From Oscillospiraceae bacterium (lineage in GTDB: Bacteria > Bacillota > Clostridia > Oscillospirales > Acutalibacteraceae): a stretch of 64,000 nt of DNA. How positions within the stretch are numbered: position 1 is the stretch's first letter; each line of letters begins with the position of its first letter. The notes beneath the pieces are model-generated. The model was not told the DNA's origin, searched no databases, and saw only the letters and a program-made list of their open reading frames with translations. The translations under genes and the position numbers were made by a program. Shown one piece after another: positions 45,380 through 53,500 of this stretch. The stretch is taken from the NCBI GenBank assembly GCA_003514385.1, contig DOQR01000002.1:124001-188000 (forward strand), given 5' to 3'.

Positions 45380-45408
45380 TTGACAAATGCCGATTGTGTC
45401 AATATAAT
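45380..45408 (+). promoter_or_regulatory. Promoter of the G5/3D protein gene
   Basis: TTGACA (45380-45385), 17 bp, TATAAT (45403-45408); AAAGGAG (45465-45471) before ATG 45481. Confidence 0.88.
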
Positions 45409-45480
45409 AGCAGGAGTCGTTTCAAAAACGGCTCAGCACACCCACGGAACCCAAAGCAAAGAACAAAGGAGTTTTACCTG

Positions 45481-46749
45481 ATGTTAGAGCATATCAAGGC
45501 TTTCTTTGCAAAACTGCCCGTGAGAAATATGTCAAAACGCAAAGTTCTGGCAACGGTTTCAGCCCTTGTGATTATCGTCTCTGTTGTGACGATAACGGCA
45601 TTCGCGGCTGCGGCGACTTATAAAGTCACCGTAAACGAGGCAGGCAAAAAGGCCTACACAGTTTCGACCCGCGCAGACTCAGTTGAAAAATTTGTTGAGG
45701 ATAACGCGGACGCCCTGTCACTCGGCAAGTATGATTATCTTGACACCTCTTCTTTCGAAGTCGGCGAGAACTGCACAGTGACCGTCCTTCGCGCGCAGGT
45801 CATCAGAGTTATCGACAATGGCGAGGAGCACTTTCTCAACGGAGCCGGTCCTGCGGCTCAGATGCTCGAGAAGCACAACATGGCTCTCGGTAAGTTCGAC
45901 GAGATAAACCTCGCCGACAATGAATTCGTCAGCAGCGACAAGACACTTGAAATCAAGCGTTCGTTCGGCGTCACTGTTATAGCGGACGGAAAATCAAAAG
46001 ATGTCCAGATAGCCTCCGGCACTGTCAAAGATGCAGTTGCCCGCGCAGGCATCACGCTCGGCGAGAATGACGAGACCGATCCCGCGCTCGATACGGAGCT
46101 CATCAACGGCATGGAGATAAACGTCCTGCGTGTTGAGTACAAGGAGCGCACCGAGACCGTCAAGATCCCGTTCGACACAGTCACAAAGAGAACCCCCGAT
46201 CTCTATGTTGACCAGACAAAGGTCTCCGTCGAGGGCGTGGACGGCGAGAAGATAGTCACCTATAAAGACAAATATGTCAACGGCGACCTTGACTCTTCCG
46301 AGACTGTCAACGAAAAGATAACCAAGCAGATGGTGACCGAGGTCATCCTCAAGGGCAGAGTCAAGCGCGTCAAGAATATCAGACTCAAGACTCATACGCC
46401 GATATCCGAGCTCAAAGTTCCCTCGAGAGTTCAGCTGAACGCGAACGGCGTGCCCAAGAACTACAAGAGAATAGTTGACGGCACCGCAACCGCATATTAC
46501 GGCGGCACGGGAACGGCATCCGGACGCAAACCGATGCCCGGACACATCGCGGTCAACCCCAAGCAGTTCCCCTACGGAACCGAGCTTTATATCGTCTCGC
46601 TTGACGGCAAGTTCGTCTACGGCTACTGCATAGCGGCCGATACCGGCGGATTTGCAAAGAGAAATTCCTGCACTGTAGACCTCTATATGAACACATATGA
46701 GGAGTGCTGTGCGTGGGGCTACAGAGGCGTGCGAATCTACGTTCTCTGA
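45481..46749 (+). CDS. YabE/Rpf2-like cell-wall protein (DUF348, G5 and 3D domains)
   Basis: 422 aa from ATG 45481, the start with a proper ribosome-binding site; in-frame sequence further upstream is leader. One membrane anchor lies at about residues 22-45. Ubiquitin-like DUF348 repeats follow (YKVTVNEAGKKAYTVSTRAD; FGVTVIADGKSKDVQIASG). A G5 segment (ERTETVKIPFDTVTKRTPDL) precedes the C-terminal 3D domain, whose three aspartates lie in VDGTATAYYG, AADTGG and TVDLYMNTY. The 3D fold is shared with lytic transglycosylases, so it probably cleaves or remodels peptidoglycan, perhaps during resuscitation or spore outgrowth. Confidence 0.9.
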   Translation: MLEHIKAFFAKLPVRNMSKRKVLATVSALVIIVSVVTITAFAAAATYKVTVNEAGKKAYTVSTRADSVEKFVEDNADALSLGKYDYLDTSSFEVGENCTVTVLRAQVIRVIDNGEEHFLNGAGPAAQMLEKHNMALGKFDEINLADNEFVSSDKTLEIKRSFGVTVIADGKSKDVQIASGTVKDAVARAGITLGENDETDPALDTELINGMEINVLRVEYKERTETVKIPFDTVTKRTPDLYVDQTKVSVEGVDGEKIVTYKDKYVNGDLDSSETVNEKITKQMVTEVILKGRVKRVKNIRLKTHTPISELKVPSRVQLNANGVPKNYKRIVDGTATAYYGGTGTASGRKPMPGHIAVNPKQFPYGTELYIVSLDGKFVYGYCIAADTGGFAKRNSCTVDLYMNTYEECCAWGYRGVRIYVL

Positions 46750-46762
46750 TGAATTGAAAATC

Positions 46763-46790
46763 AGGACTGTCTTATAGGCAGTCCTTTTTT
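46763..46790 (+). terminator. Terminator of the G5/3D gene
   Basis: AGGACTG (46763-46769) pairs with CAGTCCT (46779-46785), then TTTTTC. Confidence 0.85.
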
Positions 46791-46815
46791 CATGCCTATT
46801 CCACCACGCCCAACA

Positions 46816-46850
46816 AAAAATCCTATCCAATAGCGGATAGGATTTTTGTC
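46816..46850 (-). terminator. Bidirectional terminator, AATCCTA type
   Basis: AAAAATCCTATCC (46816-46828) and GGATAGGATTTTT (46835-46847) pair perfectly. It ends the ABC-ATPase transcript from the minus strand. The same stem type occurs at 2397 and 61940. Confidence 0.85.
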
Positions 46851-46870
46851 TTATAAGCATTGCTAAATTT

Positions 46871-47563
46871 TTATGCTCTGTTGCTCGGTCGGTCTTCGAT
46901 TATCCTGCCGTCGGATATCCTGACAACGCGCGTTCCCTCTTCGGCGATCTCGTTGTCGTGGGTGATGAGGATTATCGTGCGCCCCTCGTCGTTGAGCTCG
47001 TGGAGTATCTTCATGACCTCTTTGCCGGAGTGTGAGTCAAGGTTGCCGGTCGGTTCGTCTGCGAGGATTATCGGCGGGCGCGCGGCAACTGCGCGGGCTA
47101 TCGCGACTCTCTGCTGCTGACCGCCGGACATCTGCGAGGGCAGGTGGTTCATGCGCTTTTCGAGTCCGACTCGGCGCAGCGCGTCGACCGAGAGCTTCTC
47201 GCGTTCCTCTTTTTTGACGCCTCTGTATATCAGCGGCAGCTCAACGTTTCCCTTTGCCGTAAGGCTCGGAATCAGATTAAAGCCCTGGAAGATGAAGCCT
47301 ATTTCTTTGTTGCGTATCTCCGAAAGCTCGTCGTCCGACAGGTTTGAAACATCCTTGCCGTCAATGAGATATTCGCCGCTCGTGCAGATGTCGAGCAGAC
47401 CGAGCATGTTCATCAGCGTCGATTTGCCCGAGCCGGAGTGACCGACGATCATCAGAAATTCTCCGCGGTCAACGGTCAGCGAAACTCCGTCGAGCGCGTG
47501 AACTTCATTTTCGCCGGGATTGTATATTTTATATGCGTCCTTGACTTCGATAAGATGCGCCAT
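46871..47563 (-). CDS. ABC transporter ATPase, MacB/LolD type, without adjacent permease
   Basis: 230 aa from ATG 47563 with AGGAG upstream. Walker A GHSGSGKST, Q-loop FQGFNLIPSL, signature MSGGQQQRVAIARA, Walker B ILADEPTGNLDS, H-loop THD. The group works with FtsX/MacB-like permeases in export of peptides, lipids or antibiotics, or in wall control. No permease gene lies on either side, so it must pair with one elsewhere or be a leftover of a larger operon. Confidence 0.92.
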   Translation of the reverse strand: MAHLIEVKDAYKIYNPGENEVHALDGVSLTVDRGEFLMIVGHSGSGKSTLMNMLGLLDICTSGEYLIDGKDVSNLSDDELSEIRNKEIGFIFQGFNLIPSLTAKGNVELPLIYRGVKKEEREKLSVDALRRVGLEKRMNHLPSQMSGGQQQRVAIARAVAARPPIILADEPTGNLDSHSGKEVMKILHELNDEGRTIILITHDNEIAEEGTRVVRISDGRIIEDRPSNRA

Positions 47564-47590
47564 TGCAAAGCTCCTCAAGTGTTTTTTATA

Positions 47591-47620
47591 ATTTTATCGC
47601 GATGTTGTTCATCAAGTCAA
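47591..47620 (-). promoter_or_regulatory. Promoter of the ABC ATPase gene
   Basis: Minus strand: TTGACT (47620-47615), 18 bp, TAAAAT (47596-47591). No convincing sigma-G site for the divergent spoVAC was found in the same gap. Confidence 0.65.
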
Positions 47621-47698
47621 GTCAACATTTGTAAATTATTTTCGCGGCGGTATATTTCTTTCGCGCGTGCAGAAAATAGACGCAAGGGAGATGAAAGT

Positions 47699-48148
47699 AT
47701 GTCGCTGTCCGGAAAAGAATATGAAAAAATGACGAAGCGCGCCTCGCCGCCGAGCCCGAAGCTGATGAACCTGCTGAAAGCTTTTTTGATAGGGGGGCTC
47801 ATCTGCGCGATAGGCGAGGGATTTTCTATGCTCTATGAGTCGCTCGGCGCGGACGAAAAGACGGTGTCGAGCCTTGTACCGTGTACTCTTGTCGTCGTTG
47901 CCGCCGTGCTGACCGCACTCGGCGTGTTCGATAAAATCGCCCGTCATGCGGGCGCAGGTACACTCGTGCCGATAACCGGCTTTGCGAATGCAGTCGTTTC
48001 GCCCGCGATGGAGTTTCAGAGCGAGGGCAGGATTCTCGGCACGGGCGCAAATATGTTTAAGGTCGCGGGGCCTGTCATAGTCTATGGCAGTGCCGCGGCG
48101 GTCGTCTACGGCGTAATTTATTATATCGCGCTCAGGATAATGGGGTGA
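47699..48148 (+). CDS. spoVAC: Stage V sporulation protein AC
   Basis: 149 aa from ATG 47699 (GGGAG 8 bases upstream). Four membrane helices, including FLIGGLICAIGEGF and the conserved GAGTLVPITGFANAVVSPA leading to GANMFKVAGPVIVYG. SpoVAC is a membrane channel component for dipicolinic acid movement into and out of the spore. Expected expression is in the forespore late in sporulation. Confidence 0.95.
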   Translation: MSLSGKEYEKMTKRASPPSPKLMNLLKAFLIGGLICAIGEGFSMLYESLGADEKTVSSLVPCTLVVVAAVLTALGVFDKIARHAGAGTLVPITGFANAVVSPAMEFQSEGRILGTGANMFKVAGPVIVYGSAAAVVYGVIYYIALRIMG

Positions 48149-48152
48149 ACCG

Positions 48153-49160
48153 ATGGCAGAGAGAATTGGAAAATATACGCTGAAGTTCGGCAGCCGTCCG
48201 GGGATAATAGCGTCCGCCTCAATAGTCGGCAGCAAAGAGGGGGACGGGCCTCTCGGCGGGAGTTTTGATGAGGTGATAACCGACGGCACATTCGGCGAAA
48301 AAACATGGGAGAAGGCGGAGAGCGCGTTTCAGCACCGCGCCGTGGTGAAGGCTATTGAAAAATCCGGCATGACGGCCGCCGATATAGATATGCTAATGGC
48401 GGGTGATTTGCTCAGCCAGTGCAGCGGCTCGGCGTTCGGCGCACGCGATCTCGGCATACCGTTTGTCGGGCTTTACGGCGCGTGCTCGACAATGGCTCTT
48501 TCGCTGGCAATGGCGGCGCTGAGCGTCGATTCTGGTGCGGCGCGTATAGCCGCCGCGGCGACCTCGTCGCATTTCTGCTCAGCGGAGAAGCAGTTCCGCA
48601 CTCCGCTCGAATACGGCGGTCAGCGTCCCCCGACTGCCCAGTGGACGGCGACGGCGGCTGGGTGCGCCGTGATAGGGAAATCAGCGTCGCCGCATATTGA
48701 ATTGGCCACATTCGGCAGGATAACCGACTACGGAGTCAAGGACGCGAACAACATGGGCGCGGCAATGGCGCCCGCTGCTTGTTCGACGATAACCGCCTTT
48801 TTGCAGGACACAAAAACGCAGCCGGAGGATCTCGATCTTATCTTAACGGGCGACCTCGGCTATGTCGGCTCAACGCTCCTGCGCGAGCTGATGAGGAAGC
48901 AGGAGCATATCGATATCACGACCCGCCACAACGACTGCGGACTGATGCTCTATCGGCTCAACGAGCAGGATGTGAACTCCGGCGGCTCGGGCTGCGGATG
49001 CAGCGCGGCGGTGGTCTGCTCGCATATCGTCAGCGAGATGCGTTCGGGCAGGCTCAATAAAGTGCTCTTCGTCGGAACGGGCGCGCTGCTCTCGGCAGTC
49101 TCACCGCTCCAGGGCGAGACGGTGCCGTCGATAGCCCACGCAGTCCTGCTGACAAACTGA
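48153..49160 (+). CDS. spoVAD: Stage V sporulation protein AD
   Basis: 335 aa, 4 bp after spoVAC, with GGGGTG as ribosome-binding site. A thiolase-fold soluble protein that binds dipicolinic acid. GLYGACSTMALSLAMAA, THHD-like TRHNDCGLMLY and NSGGSGCGCSAAVV are family segments. SpoVAD sits on the SpoVAC/SpoVAE membrane complex; here the usual spoVAE gene does not follow. Confidence 0.95.
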   Translation: MAERIGKYTLKFGSRPGIIASASIVGSKEGDGPLGGSFDEVITDGTFGEKTWEKAESAFQHRAVVKAIEKSGMTAADIDMLMAGDLLSQCSGSAFGARDLGIPFVGLYGACSTMALSLAMAALSVDSGAARIAAAATSSHFCSAEKQFRTPLEYGGQRPPTAQWTATAAGCAVIGKSASPHIELATFGRITDYGVKDANNMGAAMAPAACSTITAFLQDTKTQPEDLDLILTGDLGYVGSTLLRELMRKQEHIDITTRHNDCGLMLYRLNEQDVNSGGSGCGCSAAVVCSHIVSEMRSGRLNKVLFVGTGALLSAVSPLQGETVPSIAHAVLLTN

Positions 49161-49172
49161 AAGGGGATAGCA

Positions 49173-49337
49173 ATGGATACTGTGCAGAGTGTTTCAAAGA
49201 GCCTGAAGCTCGTCAGCTGCGCGCTGACCTCGATGCGCTGGCTCGATATAATCAAAAAGCTCATCGCCGCCGCGGCGATAGCGACAGCCGCCTGCTCGGC
49301 GCTGAGTATAATAGCCGCGTGCAGGGAGAAAAAGTGA
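49173..49337 (+). CDS. 54-residue single-helix membrane peptide downstream of spoVAD
   Basis: It encodes 54 aa beginning MDTVQSVSKSLKLVSCALTS with an Ala/Ile-rich helix (IAAAAIATAACSALSIIAA) and a basic end CREKK. AAGGGG lies about 7 bases before ATG 49173, and the gene ends right at a terminator. It occupies the place where spoVAE is normally found, but is far too short and not similar. Family not recognised. It could be a small spore-membrane peptide. Confidence 0.65.
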   Translation: MDTVQSVSKSLKLVSCALTSMRWLDIIKKLIAAAAIATAACSALSIIAACREKK

Positions 49338-49347
49338 ATAAACCGCG

Positions 49348-49388
49348 AAAGCCGGCTGTAAAGTGCGATTGCTTTACGGCCGGTTTTT
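49348..49388 (+). terminator. Terminator of the spoVA operon
   Basis: CCGGCTGTAAAG (49352-49363) pairs with CTTTACGGCCGG (49372-49383), one wobble, followed by TTTTTG. Its inner stem is another GTAAAG/CTTTAC. Confidence 0.9.
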
Positions 49389-50010
49389 GTGTTTCTCAGA
49401 TGCTTGACAGCCTTATCTGCAGAGGAGCCGGATTGACGAAGCCGAGACTGAGAGCTTATTTCACGAAATTCGCACTAAATTTATTACCCTGTACCTTGTA
49501 GGGTGCGGCGACTCGACGCACCGCTGCCGCTGACGGCGGCACGAAGTTTTCGCAAGATTTGTTCTACTGACCGCAGGGGAGGACTTCGCTCGCCTGCCTT
49601 TGAAGTCTGTATAGTGGATAAAGCGCCTGATTGGTTGCTGCACTTGCGCTCACCTTAAAACCACTGTGACGCTTGCGCGTCAACGGGTCGTCGAGGTCGC
49701 CGACCCCTACAACCGCCCACGCACTGTCCGCACAAAATCACACCGACAGGCTACCCTGCAGTGGAACTGTCACGAAGCGACTGAGGGGTTAGCGCGCTTC
49801 GCTCAAAGCAGTAAATGTAGGGCAGATGCCTTCCGCCTGCGAAATTTGCACTATCTTACGCATATGTACCTTGTAGGGTGCGGCGACTCGACGCACCGCT
49901 GTGCGCGAGCAGCACAAAGTTTTCGCAAAGATTTATTCTATCGACCGTAGCGGCGAACTTCGTTCGCCTGCTTTTGAAGTCTGTATAGGGGTGACGGAGC
50001 CGGTTTTTCT
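49389..50010. repeat. REP-like cluster with a duplicated ~123-bp block
   Basis: A block GTACCTTGTAGGGTGCGGCG... through TGAAGTCTGTATAG occurs at 49491-49614 and again at 49866-49988, with diverged middles. GTAG-headed hairpins are seen at 49498 (GGTGCG / CGCACC), 49873 (same) and 49947 (GGCGAAC / GTTCGCC), a degenerate one at 49817, and an inverted one at 49685-49710 (GGGTCG / CGACCC, then CTAC). There is no credible gene. The layout resembles a BIME or REP array mobilised by a RAYT. Confidence 0.75.
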
Positions 50011-50416
50011 GCTTATCTGTGTTGCTTTTTACCCCGATAAATCACTGCCGCAATGCTATGTTACTATACATTATATATAAGCCTTTTCATATAACGGATA
50101 TGTAAAACAAATATAGCCGAAAAAATCCGTTTTTTATGTACTGTCGGCAAATAACAGCTTTCTTGTTTCTATAACAAACATTAATATGGTAAATAAACGA
50201 TATTATTCTTTAATATCATGATTTTTTGTGCATTTTTTACCCATAAAAAACGGCTATTAATTCCTGATAAACATAAAAACGCCATTTTTAATGGCAATAT
50301 AAAACAAAAATTACATTTTTCAACATATTTGCCAAATCTGTATTGTTAGCATACTATAAAAAATTAAAAAATCGTTGTGCAAACCATACAAAAATGATTA
50401 AAAAATTTTAAACTTA
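50011..50416. other. Very AT-rich non-coding stretch
   Basis: About 400 bp rich in A and T runs, without a gene or a hairpin I could recognise as functional. It forms the long upstream region of the giant repeat protein gene. Confidence 0.6.
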
Positions 50417-50446
50417 TTGACAAAGTGCTGAACAGAGGGTTATTCT
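50417..50446 (+). promoter_or_regulatory. Promoter of the giant repeat protein gene
   Basis: TTGACA (50417-50422), 18 bp, TATTCT (50441-50446). About 140 bases of untranslated leader would follow. Confidence 0.6.
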
Positions 50447-50585
50447 TTACATGGGGGATAATCATACCCTCTTGCTTTGTATTGCCCGAACAGAGCAAAA
50501 TGACTTTGTCGCCAATGTGTTCCGTCAATTTGCGGGAGACGGAATGCTCTGATATATGGTGAAATTTTTAAATGGAGGTGTAAAT

Positions 50586-53500
50586 TTGAAGAAAATGAAA
50601 CGCTTGTTGGCAGTCATCCTTGCTTCGCTGCTCATCTTGTCCTCGGCAACCGCCGCAGCGAGCGCGTACAAGTACGATTCTTACAAGGATGGAAAGCTGA
50701 CAAAGTACGACTTTACCGATTCTGCGGTTCTGACCACAGAGCAGTATGCGTCTATGTTGCTTGACTATGCCGATGAGGCGCTCGCCAAAGCGAACATCAC
50801 GATGGATCTTTCGATTCTCGGTTCACTTGATGCGACGTCTATAGACAATGCTCTTTCGAGCGTCTATAAGCTCATCGACAGCAACAGCGCCATTCTTGGT
50901 GCGGCCGGCGACCTGAAACATGTCAATGTTTCCGCAATAAAGGACGCACGTCGAAGCAACGGAACCGATGTAGCAGTTATCAACTCGCTTTTGCAGTTCC
51001 TTGTGGACAACAACCCGGTTATCAAGAAGGTTGTTCTCGGCGGTATCGGTAAGCAGAGACGAGACGGCGGCCTCAGCCTTGGTGTTGCCAACTCGTTCGT
51101 CAAGGTCGATCTGAATATCGAAGTCATGCTCAGAGAGCTTCTCTGGGGTATTGCGTATCCGAATACGGCATACAACAGCAGCACGACTGTCGATACGATG
51201 CTTCAGACCATCATTCAGAATGCTCTCGCAGGCGTACCGATAATTCCCGAAAGTGTCAGGAATCTCGTTGACCTCAATTCGACAAAGTCAACCTATGACT
51301 TCATTGAGGATCTGCTTCAGGCGGCTTATAATGATATGGCTGTCCCGATGCTCAACGAGCAGGTTATTCCGTGGCTCGAGATGCAGATTCGCTGCGATGA
51401 GACGGGCACTCTTGCCGATCTGTTCAACACAGGTTATCAGGTTCAGACTTATACTGTCCCCGCGGGCAGCACTTTGGTCGGCGAACTTAATAATATCGCA
51501 GGACAGATTGTCAACGGACTTCTGAAGGGCTACACCGGCTGGGTAGACGGAGACAACTCCAAGCTCACCGACAACGTAGTCTCGGTTGCGAGATTTGTTC
51601 TCAAGAAGACCGGCGGTTACTTCTTCCCGGATTGGCAGAAGCATATCGCAACACCGGAAGAGATCGATGCTATGAGCAAGGAGGAGCTTATTGCTTACAT
51701 TGCTCGCTCGGTCATTAACGCATCAGTCGGCTATATGTACATCCCCGAGGATGTTACGACTGTTGTCGGAGTTACATGGGAGGCTGTCAAGCAGCTCATG
51801 GCTCAGTTCCTTCCCGAAAGAGATTACAGCAATTATCCCAAGACTATTGACGGTATTCTTGATATGCTTGCGGATTACATTGCTTACAATGTCAACCCCG
51901 GTATCGACCTCAACGCAAGCGATCTGAAGAAGGCGCTCAACTACGGCGACGGTATGGATAAGATGCTGACTACTGCCGTTCAGTGGCTTAAAGCTGACCC
52001 GCAGTTCTACACAGGTCTCCTTCCCGACACGACGGTTGATACCTCTAACGGATGGAAAGCACTCGATGATATCATCTTCAAGCTGTTAGACAAATCACTT
52101 CTTCCCGCAAAATTTGCTAACAGCGGCAGTGAGACCATCTTAAAGGATGTCGTTTATTCTGTCCTTAACGGACTGATTATGAATCAGGATCTGACCTGCC
52201 TTACCGACCTCTTCGAGAGAAATCAGAACGGCGCATTCGCCAAGCAGACTGTCAAGAAGAGCATCGTAAGACTTGTCACAGACATCCTCAACGCGATTAT
52301 CCCCGGAACGATTACGACGAAGTACTATGACTCGCTCGACGCCATAGTGAAGAACAATGAGCTTGCCAACATCGTTGAGAGACTTATCAGCTCTCTTAAC
52401 GGCAACAAGGGCAAACTCGTTCCGCCTATCGTCAACATCGTGGCCCAGGTAATGGGTCTGGCGGATAAATCCAAGTTCGACCAGATGAAGTTTACCGGTC
52501 CGACCAGAGTATCCGATGCTTACACCGTTACGATCTACAACGGATCCAAGGGTATAAACAGAGGCTACACCGACAAGAACGGCAACTTCACTCAGGACGC
52601 TCTCTATAAGTATAGAATCGACAGCGTTTCTGCAACTGCCTATAATATGGCGGGCAACGGAACCAATGTCGGCGTCTCCGGAGTCAGCAAGGGCGATATA
52701 ATCAACGGCGGATTCTCCAAGGACATAGCCGTGTCCAAGCCCGGTGCAACGGATACCACCGTCGTCCTCACGGTCGGCTACTTTATCCTCACCGAGAACG
52801 GCGAATCGCTCACAGGCACTACTCCGGTTTACGCTTCGTACTATACTTATTACAGTTCCGATACTCAGGACGATTCTGAGCCCAAGGACATTGAGACGAT
52901 TACCGGAAAATTGAGACTTGTTAAGCCTCGCGCCGGATTTATCAACCAGAATGAGGCTCTTGATAAAATCGACAGCGTCCGTGTAAGAATCAACAGAGTT
53001 AAGGATGGCGGACATCTGACGAAATCTACTTATACTCAGAATGCATCCACGTTTAAGAACAATAGCGGAACATTCTTTAAAGATGTAGGCTTCTCGGGTG
53101 AAACGGAAAACGAAAAAACTAATATAACCGAAAACCTTTGGGCAGCAAAAGCAGGAGCAGACAGAACAGCGCTTGCCGACGGAACATATACGATTGATTA
53201 TTCCGTTAAAGGAACAAGAACGGCTTCTATCGGCGGTAAAACCGGTACGGTTAGCGGCTCTGCCTTGATCTTTGTCTACAATGACTATGAGGTTCCTGCC
53301 AAGTACAGCCAGTATTCCGGCGAGCAGCGTCAGCGCGCTAACTACAGCGCAGATGCGGACGCAGAGTGGGCAGAGTATCAGGCAGCTCTTATAGCAGCCG
53401 CCAACTATTCTCTCAGACCCAAGCTGAAAGCCAACTTCAGCAATGCCTCTTATCTCGCAGCCTATCAGACGATCTCCACGAGATTGACCGCAGCTGCCGA

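Noticed and set aside
44852..45480. c-di-AMP (ydaO-type) riboswitch before the wall-protein gene
   Set aside because: The strongly conserved blocks of that riboswitch are not seen, and the promoter at 45380-45408 leaves only about 70 bases of leader.
45325..45480. Extended N-terminus of the G5/3D protein
   Set aside because: The upstream in-frame codons cover the promoter; the ribosome-binding site is at 45465-45471, before ATG 45481, followed by a normal membrane anchor.
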